Source of the DNA: Pseudomonadales bacterium
GTDB lineage: Bacteria; Pseudomonadota; Gammaproteobacteria; Pseudomonadales; Azotimanducaceae
Length of the DNA stretch: 46,377 nt
Direction of reading: 5' to 3'
Assembly: GCA_023300545.1 (NCBI GenBank)
Contig: JALZVT010000063.1
Location: 1 to 46,377, forward strand
The notes beneath the pieces were generated by a model. It ran no database searches, was not told where the DNA came from, and saw only the letters and a list, made by a program, of their open reading frames with translations. The position numbers and the translations under genes are program-made. This document shows, in pieces, positions 16,760-26,496 of this stretch. Position 1 is the first letter of the stretch; every line of letters starts with the position of its first letter.

Positions 16760-19700
16760 TCACTCTGGGATCTCCAGATAAACCCCTTTGTGGTCGCTGT
16801 GCACGTCAAAGTGAGTCTCCAGCGCCTTTAGGTAGGCACTTTTTCGTGCTGATTCGCCATTTATTTCGCCAAGGGCGATCCGCGTCGTCACTCGGCCTAG
16901 TTGTCGCAACAACTCAGAAGATTTTTGTGTGGTTGGGTCATGTGGTTCGCTCAGAAAGCGCAATCGTTTGCCGTTGTTCTCGCTGAACAGTGCCACTTCG
17001 CCAGCAACTATCGCTATGTGATTACCCGCTCGACGGTGCGGCACACCCAAACCCAAATCCTGTCCGGGCCACGGAAGGCTCATGCCGCTGGGGCTGATAG
17101 GGTCGAGCACACTGATGAACAGATCGCGCGGCGTCCAAGTGGCGGAGAACTCGCTCACAGCGCTGGGCGTTGCGAACTGTGGGCCGCTGAAGGCTTCGAA
17201 GAATGCACCGCTGACAACTTCCCCAGCCAGCTCCATCACCCGCAATGCTGAAAACAGCGTACGCCATTTGTACTGGGCGCCTTCTCGGTTGGCGAGTTCA
17301 CGACACAGCACGCCGTAGCGGCCTAGCAGCACTCGGGCGATTTGCTTGTTGGTTTCGAGAACCTCAAGTGGGTCTTGCTGTCTGTCTGCCTGTTCTATCA
17401 GCGACCACGCTCCAGGCCAGCTAACCCGGCGTGCCCGACGCGAACTGCTGTGACCGCTGAGTTTGTAAGCGGCTCGCTCGCCGACATTAAGCGTGTCGAG
17501 CGAATCGCTGGTCAGCTGGCCCTGCCAGGCGGCTTGCCAAAGCGAGGTGTTAAAGTCCTCGGCGTTTGCGCCGCTGGTATCCAATAGTTGAGTGAAGGCG
17601 TAGCGCGCTTTTTTGTCGACGAATAACGTTTCTAAGGTTGCAGGCCTGTCTGAGTGGTTTGACAGATTTTCGGCATAGTCGATGGCTATGCGTTCCGGAC
17701 CCGTACCTATCCAGCCCAGATCTTGGTCGACAAAGGCCTTGGCGAGGGCGTTTTGAGCTGAGCTGCTGTCAGTAGCCTTCGATGTTAGATTTGTTGCGAG
17801 ACGAGGTGGTAAAAGTTCGTTTAGCCAGGTTGTGACCGGGGCGCTGAAGCCTCTGAGTTGTTCTAGGGCAAAGTCAGCGGTGGCTGCGCCGGCGTTGTGC
17901 CAGTGCGCCTGCCAGCCGGGCCAGCGTGTAATCGGTAGCGGCTCAATAGTTGGACGGTTAGCTCGGCGTTGAAAGCGCAGCAGTATTTCGAAGTTGTCAA
18001 CGTCGCAGAACCGCTCTTGAGCGTCGTCTTTAATAAGCTGGCCACTGATCAGATATTCGGCGCTGGATAGTTGCGGTAGGGCCTTGGGCGGTAACAGTGC
18101 TGAGAGTTCGGTTTGTGTAAGAGGGCCGTGGTAGCTCAGCAGCTCCTGTGTGAAGGTCACTGTGTCCCTCAGGTCTTCGCGTTCTTGCAGCCGGGTTGCG
18201 GTCGAAGCCGTGAGATCGAAGGCCGTGCACAATGCCCAGGCGTTTTCTGCGTGCGCAATCCAGCAGCGCTCGTCACTGCGCAGTTCGATTAGCGGGTTTG
18301 TCGTTGGCCCTGTAACTTGCGGGTGAAATTCTTCCGGTAACTCGTCTGGTCTAAGCAGTACACGCTCTTTCACCCATTCATACCAATCCTGTGCATCTTC
18401 TGGTGCATAGTCGGGGTGGCGGCGCATTCGTTTGTCGAGAAACTCGTGCACGACAGCCAGAGACACGCTTGGATGTTCAGCGAAAGCGCTGGCGATCAGG
18501 TCATCTTGCAGATTGCTCCTACCCCGCGCGTCCGGCGTATCGTCAGCGTACATGTATTGATTGATCTGCCCCCAGGATAGATTGGCGGCAAAGGGGCTGG
18601 GGCTAGCCGAGTTCGTAAAGCGCCAGGTTATCTCGCCGTCTTGTAATTCTTCCAGCAGGCGCTCGAGATTTGTAAGATCAAATTCATCTTCCAGGCAGGT
18701 GCGCCAGGCTTCGAGCAAAATTGGAAAGTCAGTGAGCGGCTTGGTTGCAGCAAGCAATTTCTTGCTTTGCAGTCTTGTCATCCAAAGCGGTAGGCGCTGG
18801 TTGAATTTTTTTCGAGTGAGCAGCAGTGCTCGACCTGCGCACTCTCTAAATCTTGCGCCGAAGAAGTCTGAGTCTTCAAGTGCCTCGCGCAAATGGCTGC
18901 GTAGGTTTTCTCGTGTGACCAGCGCCATCACTTCGTCTGGGTCGGTGTCTTGCGTCAATTGGATAATCAGGGCGTCGTTGTCTGCCTGCAGCTGCGGTGG
19001 TGCACCAAAGTGTTCGCGCCAGGCATTGCCGAGGGCCAAGCCAAATGGCCGGTTTATGCGTGCGCCCCAGAACGTATGAATTATTAACTGGCGTTCGCCG
19101 CCGCTGCTGCGATATCCCGCTGGGCCGGTGTTTACCTGCTCAAGTAACAGCTGCCGGGTTCCCGGTAACTTGCCGCTGTGCTCGCGTTGACGTTGCAAAT
19201 AGTCGAGCAGCGCCTTTGCCGCTGGCTCGTCGAAGCCATGACTCGAGGTGAGTTTATTGGTAAAAGCGTCAGCTTGATTTTGGTGCAGTGCGCGCTCGGC
19301 GTCGTCGAGTACGGCAGCGATATAGGTGGAGAAGTGGTAGTCCCGATTCACTGATTCGCTGCGCCAGAACGGCGGGGCCATGACGTTGGCGGGTGCTGGG
19401 TTTACTAGCACGTCATTGTGGGTGATGCGCTGTATCTGCCAATGGCCAGAACCGAGATTGAAGGTGTCGCCAATGGTTGCTTCCCAGACAAATTCTTCAT
19501 CGAGCTCGCCGATCACTTGACCAGAGCCGGCGTGACGCAGTTTGAAATAGCCCCGATCTGGAATGGTGCCGCCTGAACTGTAGTAGGTCATGACAGCGCC
19601 GCGGGTTGCGCGAATGCGGTTAGCTAACCGATCGAACGTAATGCGCGGCGCCAACTCACGTAGGCGCATGCCTGAATAGCGCCCGGCAAGCATCTCGACG

Positions 19701-21031
19701 ACAGAGTCATAATGCGTGCGAGACAAGTCGTGATAGGGCGCCGCAAGGCAAATCATCTGAAACAACTCGTCGACGTTCCAGTCTTCAGAAGCGGCCATGG
19801 CGATGATGAGCTGGGCCAGCAGATCGAGGGGATTGCGTGTTACCTCCAGTGGTTCTATGTCGCGCGCGTTAATTGCGGCTCCCAGAGCCGCTGCCTGAAG
19901 GAAATCGTGGGCATGGGTTGGAAACAAGGTGCCGATACTGGTTTCGCCAACCTGATGCCCTGAGCGACCGATGCGCTGTAATGCCGCGGACACGCTGGGT
20001 GGCGATTGAATAAGCACCACTTCATCGAGGCTGCCAATGTCTATGCCCATCTCGAGTGAGCTGGTGGCGACAATTGCGCGTAGTTCACCCGCTTTTAGTT
20101 TTTGTTCAACGGCGTGACGAATGTCTTTGGCAAGCGAGCCGTGATGCGCATAGGCCAGCGGCGCGGTTGTGTCCTGGTTTAGCTTGAGGGTGATTTTTTC
20201 GGCCAGACGTCGCGAGTTTGTGAAGAACAGGGTGGAACGGTTGGCCTGTAGTCGCTCTTTGAAGGCGTCTGTTAGTGGTTCCCAGATTTTCTGACCATCA
20301 GCTGCGACATCCAAGGCGCCATCGGGCAGCTTCACTCGGAAGTCGATGGCTTTAGACTGGTCTGCACGGATAGTTTGAATCGCGCGCCGCTGTCCTGGTG
20401 CCGTAAATCCGGCGACCTGTCGGGCGACTGCCTGCAGTGGCTTTACAGTGGCAGACAGTGCGATGCGTTGTGGATCGATGCCCATCCAGCACAAACGCTC
20501 CAGGGCGACCAGCAGCTGCACGCCGCGACGGTTGTTCACGATCGAGTGCACCTCATCGAGAATAACCGTGTCGATGTGGCTAAGCATTTGCCTGCCGCGC
20601 ACGCTCGTTAATAGCAGACTCAAGCTTTCGGGTGTGGTGATCAGTAGTTCAGGCGGCCGCCGTAGCATGCGCTGGCGTTCATTTTGTGGTGTGTCCCCAC
20701 TGCGGGTTTGCACCGACAGGTCTGGGAAGTTCTTGCCAGCCGCTTGCAGGGCGGTTAGCGGGTCGAGCAGGTTAGTTCGAATGTCGGTGTTGAGGGCCTT
20801 CAGCGGTGAGATATATAAAACCGATGTGACCCCCGGCTGCAGCTCGCCGCTGGCGTACTTGTTCAGCGCCCACAGAAACGCTGTGAGGGTTTTTCCTGAC
20901 CCTGTTGGGGCCGTTATTAGTGCGTGCTCGCCACGCGCGATGACCGGCCAGCTAGCGCGTTGAACACTGGTCGGAGTGTCGAAGTTGGCTGAAAAATAGT
21001 CTCGTACTACAGGCTCAAACAGGTCCAGCAC
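16760..21031 (-). CDS. lhr: Large DEAD/DEAH-box helicase Lhr
   Basis: A 1423-residue superfamily-2 helicase. RecA domain 1 contains APTGSGKT (residues 41-48, Walker A), DEVHS (Walker B, DEVH form) and SAT (ALSATVKPL). RecA domain 2 contains FTNSRRLAEKI, TSSLEMGIDIGSLDEVV and QRIGRSGHQVG (motif VI). Winged-helix and Lhr-core domains follow to about residue 860, and then the long C-terminal extension typical of full-length bacterial Lhr (about 1400-1540 residues). Lhr proteins translocate 3' to 5' on single-stranded DNA and are linked to DNA repair. The GTG at 21031 is the start. It is divergent from the CoA-transferase-like gene and convergent with the autotransporter gene. Confidence 0.93.
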   Translation of the reverse strand: MLDLFEPVVRDYFSANFDTPTSVQRASWPVIARGEHALITAPTGSGKTLTAFLWALNKYASGELQPGVTSVLYISPLKALNTDIRTNLLDPLTALQAAGKNFPDLSVQTRSGDTPQNERQRMLRRPPELLITTPESLSLLLTSVRGRQMLSHIDTVILDEVHSIVNNRRGVQLLVALERLCWMGIDPQRIALSATVKPLQAVARQVAGFTAPGQRRAIQTIRADQSKAIDFRVKLPDGALDVAADGQKIWEPLTDAFKERLQANRSTLFFTNSRRLAEKITLKLNQDTTAPLAYAHHGSLAKDIRHAVEQKLKAGELRAIVATSSLEMGIDIGSLDEVVLIQSPPSVSAALQRIGRSGHQVGETSIGTLFPTHAHDFLQAAALGAAINARDIEPLEVTRNPLDLLAQLIIAMAASEDWNVDELFQMICLAAPYHDLSRTHYDSVVEMLAGRYSGMRLRELAPRITFDRLANRIRATRGAVMTYYSSGGTIPDRGYFKLRHAGSGQVIGELDEEFVWEATIGDTFNLGSGHWQIQRITHNDVLVNPAPANVMAPPFWRSESVNRDYHFSTYIAAVLDDAERALHQNQADAFTNKLTSSHGFDEPAAKALLDYLQRQREHSGKLPGTRQLLLEQVNTGPAGYRSSGGERQLIIHTFWGARINRPFGLALGNAWREHFGAPPQLQADNDALIIQLTQDTDPDEVMALVTRENLRSHLREALEDSDFFGARFRECAGRALLLTRKKFNQRLPLWMTRLQSKKLLAATKPLTDFPILLEAWRTCLEDEFDLTNLERLLEELQDGEITWRFTNSASPSPFAANLSWGQINQYMYADDTPDARGRSNLQDDLIASAFAEHPSVSLAVVHEFLDKRMRRHPDYAPEDAQDWYEWVKERVLLRPDELPEEFHPQVTGPTTNPLIELRSDERCWIAHAENAWALCTAFDLTASTATRLQEREDLRDTVTFTQELLSYHGPLTQTELSALLPPKALPQLSSAEYLISGQLIKDDAQERFCDVDNFEILLRFQRRANRPTIEPLPITRWPGWQAHWHNAGAATADFALEQLRGFSAPVTTWLNELLPPRLATNLTSKATDSSSAQNALAKAFVDQDLGWIGTGPERIAIDYAENLSNHSDRPATLETLFVDKKARYAFTQLLDTSGANAEDFNTSLWQAAWQGQLTSDSLDTLNVGERAAYKLSGHSSSRRARRVSWPGAWSLIEQADRQQDPLEVLETNKQIARVLLGRYGVLCRELANREGAQYKWRTLFSALRVMELAGEVVSGAFFEAFSGPQFATPSAVSEFSATWTPRDLFISVLDPISPSGMSLPWPGQDLGLGVPHRRAGNHIAIVAGEVALFSENNGKRLRFLSEPHDPTTQKSSELLRQLGRVTTRIALGEINGESARKSAYLKALETHFDVHSDHKGVYLEIPE

Positions 21032-21092
21032 CGCTGTAGGCTGCTCTGCTGAATTGGGACTGTTGGCGGGTGGGGCAGTAATCGTACAATCC

Positions 21093-21122
21093 TTGGCAAC
21101 TCGATAAATTTCAGCATATAGA
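21093..21122 (+). promoter_or_regulatory. Possible promoter of the CoA-transferase-like gene
   Basis: TTGGCA (21093-21098) and TATAGA (21117-21122) are 18 nt apart. The inferred start of transcription is within a few bases of the ATG at 21132, and there is no Shine-Dalgarno sequence. The mRNA could therefore be leaderless. Confidence 0.4.
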
Positions 21123-21131
21123 GATACCCGA

Positions 21132-22424
21132 ATGTCACAACGCCCAATTCAGTTGCCGCTCGATGAGTTTCCGGCGTTGCTGCGTCGTCTGCAGAGCGAA
21201 AGCTTGGCCCCAGAGGTGCATGGCAACAAGTCAGGTGCTACTGCCAAACCCGTCGTATACGTCGCAGGCAGTTCTGGCGAGCCCTCAGCGATGCTCGCAA
21301 CCCTCCGCGACGCCCCTGATGCGGCGGCTAATCTGCATTTTTTGCAGTTTCCCTTGCCAACACTGAACGTCATGGATTTTACGGCGTTGCATCCGAGCAC
21401 TGAGCAGTCGGTATTTTTTATGACGGCCGCCCTTAAGAATGCGGATGTGGAAAGGTTGCACTATGTATCGATTCACATGCGTAGAGTCTACGATTACCTT
21501 GTTGATAAACCCTTGGCGATCGCGCTGCTGCAGGTCGCGCCTGATCGTGACGGCAAGCTGCGTTTTGTTGCCAATGCAGACTTCATTCAGGCTGTTATCG
21601 CAGACCCGAAGACGGTGATTGTTGCGCAGTTGAACGACGGCTTTGTCGCGCCATTGGGAGCGCCGCTAGCTCCGCGTGTTGACTATCTAGTCACAGGGGC
21701 GAACGAGGTGCCGGAATACCCTTCTGCAACGATCGATGCTTGTGCTGAAAAGATTGGCGGTTTTGTGGCGTCATTAATCGAGGACGGCGACTGTTTGCAG
21801 ACCGGCATAGGCGCTATACCCGCCGCTGTGTTGGCTGCGCTGCACAGCAAGCGCGACCTCGGGTTTCATGGCGGACTGATTGATGATGCTGTGCTTAGTT
21901 TGATCGAGCAAGGGGTTATGAATGGCGCGCGCAAGGCAATCGATACGGGCAAGCATGTCGCGGGCATAGTACTTGGCAGTGCGCGATTGCTCGAGCAGCT
22001 AAGTCAAAGAGATGATGTTCTTTTGGTGGGTGCTAATTACACACACGATGCGGCCGTTATCGCCCAGCTTGAGAATTTTGTCTCGATTAACTCTGCAGTT
22101 CAGGTTGATTTGCTAGGGCAAGTTAATGGTGAATTTGCCGGAGGTCGGCAGATATCGGGAACCGGGGGCTCGGTAGATTTTATGCGTAGTGCCCGTGGCT
22201 CCAAGGGCGGGCGATCGATAGTTGCTCTGCCTGCAACCGCTCGCGGCGGCAGTGTGTCTAGAGTTGTACATCGGGTAGATATGGTGACGGCCTTGCGTAC
22301 GGATATTGACATTGTGGTCACCGAGTTTGGCATTGCGCGACTGCGAGATGTGCCAATGCCTGAGCGGGCAAGGCGGTTAAGAGCGATTGCGGCTCCAGAA
22401 TTTCGCGATGGGCTGAGCGATTAG
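21132..22424 (+). CDS. Acetyl-CoA hydrolase/transferase family protein lacking the usual catalytic Glu
   Basis: A 430-residue member of the Cat1/AbfT (4-hydroxybutyrate CoA-transferase) family. Recognisable segments are LQTGIGAIPAAVLAAL, SINSAVQVDLLGQVNGE, ISGTGGSVDFMRSA, STARGGSVSRVV-like ATARGGSVSRVV and TEFGIARLR. In characterised members the active-site Glu lies in an HSE-(M/V)-I motif after the KKDLG segment. Here that site reads DLGFHGGLIDD (His246, Gly247, Gly248), so the Glu that forms the covalent CoA thioester is absent. The protein may be a hydrolase using another mechanism, a CoA-binding protein or an inactive paralogue. It is divergent from lhr. Confidence 0.85.
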   Translation: MSQRPIQLPLDEFPALLRRLQSESLAPEVHGNKSGATAKPVVYVAGSSGEPSAMLATLRDAPDAAANLHFLQFPLPTLNVMDFTALHPSTEQSVFFMTAALKNADVERLHYVSIHMRRVYDYLVDKPLAIALLQVAPDRDGKLRFVANADFIQAVIADPKTVIVAQLNDGFVAPLGAPLAPRVDYLVTGANEVPEYPSATIDACAEKIGGFVASLIEDGDCLQTGIGAIPAAVLAALHSKRDLGFHGGLIDDAVLSLIEQGVMNGARKAIDTGKHVAGIVLGSARLLEQLSQRDDVLLVGANYTHDAAVIAQLENFVSINSAVQVDLLGQVNGEFAGGRQISGTGGSVDFMRSARGSKGGRSIVALPATARGGSVSRVVHRVDMVTALRTDIDIVVTEFGIARLRDVPMPERARRLRAIAAPEFRDGLSD

Positions 22425-22438
22425 ATGAGCAGCGTGCG

Positions 22439-22454
22439 TGTGATCTAGTTCACA
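22439..22454 (+). promoter_or_regulatory. CRP/Vfr-type binding site
   Basis: TGTGATCTAGTTCACA matches the TGTGA-N6-TCACA consensus in both half-sites. A weak promoter with -10 TAGAAT (22518-22523) and a poor -35 would start near 22530. The site centre would then be near -83, a position used by class I CRP activation. The target would be the zinc-ribbon gene at 22585. Confidence 0.6.
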
Positions 22455-22584
22455 TTTGTCAGAGGCGCAGACTGCCAATTGTGTTTGTTAGCTCACGGTT
22501 TCGGTACTAGGCTTGGATAGAATGCTTCTTAGGTGTCGCGAGGACCGCGTCACGCTTTAAGTATCAAAGTCTTGGAGGCTTGTC

Positions 22585-22833
22585 ATGGACTACATCGGTG
22601 TCGATCCAACAGTTGGATTGGAATGCAGCGACTGTCAGTTTGTTTCGCGTTTGGCGTACAGCGAACTGTTGGATTGCGTTAACGCGCTTGACGTTATTCA
22701 CTGCGACAGCTGCGGCCGACAAATGGAGCACGACATGACCACGGTTAATGTTGTACAGAACATTATCCGTCGCCGTATGAAGCAAGTGAACGAAGCCAAA
22801 GAGCGTGAAGTTGAGCACGAAATGGAAGGCTAG
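22585..22833 (+). CDS. Small zinc-ribbon-like protein
   Basis: An 82-residue protein with two CxxC knuckles (Cys14/Cys17 and Cys40/Cys43) that should bind one zinc. A charged C-terminal helix (about residues 50-80) is rich in Glu, Lys and Arg. A strong GGAGG lies 6 nt before the ATG, and the codon use is normal, so it is a real gene. I do not recognise the family; a small DNA-, RNA- or protein-binding adaptor is possible. A perfect CRP-type site lies about 130 bp upstream. The last four bases overlap the stop of the convergent ptrB gene. Confidence 0.8.
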   Translation: MDYIGVDPTVGLECSDCQFVSRLAYSELLDCVNALDVIHCDSCGRQMEHDMTTVNVVQNIIRRRMKQVNEAKEREVEHEMEG

Positions 22834-24932
22834 GAGGCGACGTTTAGCTCTCTTAGTAAGAAGGCGTATTCCTCCGCAACCTCTTTAAGTGAGTCGAATC
22901 GCCCAGACTTGCCGCTGTGGCCAGCACCCATGTTGGTCTTTAACAGTAACCGGTTTGTATCGGTTTTCAAATAACGAAGTTTCGCGACGTACTTTGCGGG
23001 TTCCCAATAGGTGACCCGTGGATCATTCAACCCGGCGGTTACCAGCATCGGTGGAAATTCTCCGGCTTGCAGTTGGTCGTAGGGCGAATAGCTTCGAATG
23101 TATTCAAACGCAGCTTTGTCTTCTAGCGGGTTGCCCCACTCCGGCCACTCCATAGGCGTTAGAGGTAACTGGGCATCACACATTGTGTTTAGTACGTCTA
23201 CAAACGGAACGTGGGAGACGACAGCCCCCCAAAGCTCTGGCGCCTGATTAACTACCGCCCCCATAAGCTCACCACCTGCGCTGCCACCTGCTATCGCAAT
23301 TCGACCTGCGGCGCTTGTGCCTGAGTCGATCAGGCTGCGGGCTACGTCAACAAAGTCGTTGAAGGTGTTGGTGCGGTTAGCGAGTTTGCCTGCCTCATAC
23401 CAGTGATAGCCGAGGTCGTCGCCACCACGAATATGGGCGATGGCAAACACGAAACCTCTATCAAGTAGCGACAGGCGCGAGGTGGAAAACCCGGGCGGTA
23501 TCGCGCTGCCGTAAGCGCCGTAGCCATAAAGATAGAGCGGGGTTTCTGGGTTGATCACTGTGTCTTTACGATGTACCAGGCTCACTGGCACCTCGACACC
23601 GTCGCGAGCGGTGATCATTCTTCGATCGCTAACGTAGGCCTTGGCGTCGTAACCACTGGGTATTTCTTGCACTTTGCGGGTGATGAGCTCGCGGGTCACT
23701 GGGTTGTAGTCCCAGACCGTTGTTGGTGTGACCATGGAGTTGTAGCCGATGCGCAATAAGGCACAGTGGGGCTCTGGGTTGGTGCCAACTCCTGCGCTAT
23801 AGGTGGGTTCCGGGAAGTCGATGTAGTGCTGAGTATTGTCGTTGTCGATAAGCCGTATTTGATCAAGGCCTTGCACTCGCTCTTCTATGACGAGGAGATT
23901 GTCGAAGCAAACAAAGTCGGTGAGGTAATGCTCATCTGAACCTTCAATCACCGTCTGCCAATAGTGTTGCTCTGGTTCAACGACTTTCGTTTTTGCGAGC
24001 CGAAAATTTTTGTGGGTGTCGTTGGTGAGAATATAGAAGTGATCATCGCCTTCGCTGGTGCGATGATCAATGTCGTATTCGTGACCGGCGTTTCTCGGTG
24101 CAATGAGCTGCGGTTCTGCAGTGGGGGTGTTACTGGGTAGCACGCGCAGCTCTGAGGTGATGTGGTCGCCTGACGAGATTACGATCCAGGCATCGGACTG
24201 GGTCGTGGAGACCCCAACAAAGAAACTGTCGTCGCTTTCGGTATAGACGTCGGTGTCATTTAACGTTGAATCGCCAAGGCTATGGCGTTTTACGACATAG
24301 GGCCGCCACTGCTCCGACAGCACCGTGTAGAAGAGAGTTTTGCTGTCGCGGGCCCAGGTTACATCTCCGCCCGTATTCTCGAGCTGTTCTGCCAAGAGAG
24401 TGTCGCTGAACAGATCTTGCACGCGCACGGTGTAGCGTTCGCTGCCATTGGTGTCGACACCGTAGGCCAGATACTGACCGTTGGGGCTGACACTCATGCC
24501 GCCGATGCGGAAAAAATCCAGATCGCCAGCGAGCTTTGGTTCATCGAGAAAGCAGATTTCACGGTCTTTAAGTTCAGAATTGTCTGTGCCGACAGGCCAG
24601 CGCCACCAGGTGCGGTATTGGGCGCCTTCGGCAAATCGCCACTGGTAGATCCAGCCGTCGAGTTGGTACGGTACAGAGGCATCGTCCTGAGGCTGGCGCG
24701 CTTTAAGTTCTTCGAATAGCTCATTGGTTAGCCCCTCAAGCGGCGCCATTTGGCTGCTGAACCAGTCATTTTCGGCGCTCAGGTGGGATAAAATTTCGGG
24801 GCTCTTGATGTCAGGGTAGTCGGGGTCGCGCAACCAGGCATAGGCGTCGTCGACGGAGATGCCGTGGTGGCTAAAGCTGTGGGCACGCCGCTGTGCGATG
24901 GGGGGCTGGTTTAGGTTTTGAGTGTTGGTCAT
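22830..24932 (-). CDS. ptrB: Oligopeptidase B (S9A serine peptidase)
   Basis: A 700-residue prolyl-oligopeptidase family enzyme: an N-terminal seven-bladed propeller (about 75-420) and a C-terminal alpha/beta-hydrolase catalytic domain. The nucleophile Ser551 is in GGSAGGELMG. The acid Asp is in GLNDPRVTYWEP, and His672 is in GAGHSGKSG. DAQLPLT and AHIRGGDDLGYHWYE are typical of oligopeptidase B. It cleaves short peptides after Arg or Lys in the cytoplasm. It has no signal peptide. Its stop overlaps the stop of the zinc-ribbon gene by 3 bp, on the opposite strand. It is divergent from creD. Confidence 0.93.
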   Translation of the reverse strand: MTNTQNLNQPPIAQRRAHSFSHHGISVDDAYAWLRDPDYPDIKSPEILSHLSAENDWFSSQMAPLEGLTNELFEELKARQPQDDASVPYQLDGWIYQWRFAEGAQYRTWWRWPVGTDNSELKDREICFLDEPKLAGDLDFFRIGGMSVSPNGQYLAYGVDTNGSERYTVRVQDLFSDTLLAEQLENTGGDVTWARDSKTLFYTVLSEQWRPYVVKRHSLGDSTLNDTDVYTESDDSFFVGVSTTQSDAWIVISSGDHITSELRVLPSNTPTAEPQLIAPRNAGHEYDIDHRTSEGDDHFYILTNDTHKNFRLAKTKVVEPEQHYWQTVIEGSDEHYLTDFVCFDNLLVIEERVQGLDQIRLIDNDNTQHYIDFPEPTYSAGVGTNPEPHCALLRIGYNSMVTPTTVWDYNPVTRELITRKVQEIPSGYDAKAYVSDRRMITARDGVEVPVSLVHRKDTVINPETPLYLYGYGAYGSAIPPGFSTSRLSLLDRGFVFAIAHIRGGDDLGYHWYEAGKLANRTNTFNDFVDVARSLIDSGTSAAGRIAIAGGSAGGELMGAVVNQAPELWGAVVSHVPFVDVLNTMCDAQLPLTPMEWPEWGNPLEDKAAFEYIRSYSPYDQLQAGEFPPMLVTAGLNDPRVTYWEPAKYVAKLRYLKTDTNRLLLKTNMGAGHSGKSGRFDSLKEVAEEYAFLLRELNVAS

Positions 24933-25074
24933 CTAAATTCTGTCGATCTGCGTGCCAAAAATGTGCAGAACGGGCTTCGATTCTGCGGCTTCGCGCAGCA
25001 TTTCACTTTGGGCTGTAGAAGTGAAGCGACGAACGAATCAGGCTGCCGGCTTTCCCGCTGTTTGAGGTGCCAGT

Positions 25075-26496
25075 ATGAGCACAAGCCCTGCTGCTGTTGT
25101 TCCCCTGAAATCGAGTTTGCGAGTGCTGTTGGTTATCGCTCTTGGCTTTGCGTCGCTTATTCCTTTGCTTATTGTTGATGGAGTAGCGGATGAACGGCGC
25201 AGTTATTTCAACCAGGCCCAGCAGGATGTGGCCAACAGTTGGGGGCGACCGCAGGAAATCACGGGTCCAGTTCTGATTGTGCCGGTCGACTATCAGCCAA
25301 CCGAATCAGCAGATGACAGCCAGCGTGAGACCACAGTGAGCCCCTTGCGGCGCGAAGTCACTCGCAAGCACGTTCTCCTGTTGCCAGACACGCTGTTGGT
25401 AAAGGCCGCAGTCGACTATGAGATACGTGAGCGGGGGATTTATCATGTTGCATTGTTTTCGGCCGACGTTGATATCCGCGGTGTCTTCAACAAGCCAAAA
25501 CAACGTATTGCCGAGCACATAGCCTCCTTGGGAGGCTATGCAGGAGTTATTGATTGGGCGGGTGCGCGGCTTGTGCTTGGTGTCAGTGATCCGCGGGCGA
25601 TTCGCTTAAGTCCGCGGGCTGATAACACCGAAGGGCAGGCCATTTTGTGGGGTGATACGGCGGGAACGCTCGAGGCAGGCAGCTTTGACGCGATTATTGG
25701 CACCAGCGTCGAGGTGCCAGTTCGTATAACGGCCGACTCTGATTCGACCCCTTTTGAACTGCAACTCAAGCTGGGTACTACGCAGCGGCTGGCGGTGAAT
25801 GCGCTCGGCGGTAACACTCAATACCAGTTAACCAGCCGCTGGCCACACCCCAGTTTCAACGGCGCGCACTCGCCAGTGCGTCGTGAGCTGGCGGATGATG
25901 GATTTGCCGCTGACTGGGAAGTTCATGGCCTTGCGCGGAGCCTGCCGGATATCTGGGTGCAGGAAAATCAACCCAGGTCGCTGTCTGGCCAGCAAATGGG
26001 AGTGAATTTCTATAACCCCGTTACCACCTACACCATTATCGATCGAGGTATTAAATATGGACTGCTGTTTATTGCGCTGACTTTTTTGACCTTCTTATGT
26101 TTTGAGCTGAGCGGAGGCGTCAAGTTTCATGTGATGCAGTACGCTGTTGTCAGTTTGGGCTTGGTGATGTTCTACATGACCTTGCTCGCGACCAGCGAAC
26201 ACGTTGATTTTACGCTGAGTTATCTGCTTGCGACGGGGCTGATAGTGGGGCTGTTGGGTGCGTATACTTGGGGTATGACGGCTAAAACCAGCGCTCAAAA
26301 AATGGTAACCCTCACAATCGTCGGGGTGTTGCTCGGACTGTACACCACTCTTTTTGTGTTGCTGCAATTGGAAGACTACGCTTTGCTTATGGGTACGGCG
26401 CTGCTCTTGATAGGCTTGGGTGCGCTGATGTATGCCACCCGTAACCTTCAGCAAAGTTCGTCCATCGATGGTACATCTGTTCAGGGTTCTGCCTAA
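25075..26496 (+). CDS. creD: Inner-membrane protein CreD
   Basis: A 473-residue protein with an N-terminal membrane helix (about 16-38), a large periplasmic beta domain (about 39-320) and about five C-terminal membrane helices (about 325-460). The sequence contains YFNQAQQDVANSWGRPQEITGPVL, quoted here only as its family-typical first part SWGRPQEITGPVLIVP, and VNFYNPVTTYTIIDRGIKYG before the membrane block. CreD is induced by the CreBC two-component system in enterics and is linked to envelope stress and beta-lactam response. No creBC genes are in this window. GAGG lies 7 nt before the ATG. The SRAP gene starts on the base after the creD stop, so the two are co-transcribed. Confidence 0.92.
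   Translation: MSTSPAAVVPLKSSLRVLLVIALGFASLIPLLIVDGVADERRSYFNQAQQDVANSWGRPQEITGPVLIVPVDYQPTESADDSQRETTVSPLRREVTRKHVLLLPDTLLVKAAVDYEIRERGIYHVALFSADVDIRGVFNKPKQRIAEHIASLGGYAGVIDWAGARLVLGVSDPRAIRLSPRADNTEGQAILWGDTAGTLEAGSFDAIIGTSVEVPVRITADSDSTPFELQLKLGTTQRLAVNALGGNTQYQLTSRWPHPSFNGAHSPVRRELADDGFAADWEVHGLARSLPDIWVQENQPRSLSGQQMGVNFYNPVTTYTIIDRGIKYGLLFIALTFLTFLCFELSGGVKFHVMQYAVVSLGLVMFYMTLLATSEHVDFTLSYLLATGLIVGLLGAYTWGMTAKTSAQKMVTLTIVGVLLGLYTTLFVLLQLEDYALLMGTALLLIGLGALMYATRNLQQSSSIDGTSVQGSA

Noticed and set aside
18561-19079. Open frame of 172 codons antisense to lhr
   Set aside because: The opposite strand encodes conserved Lhr sequence in full; the Arg/Ser-rich product looks like a shadow.
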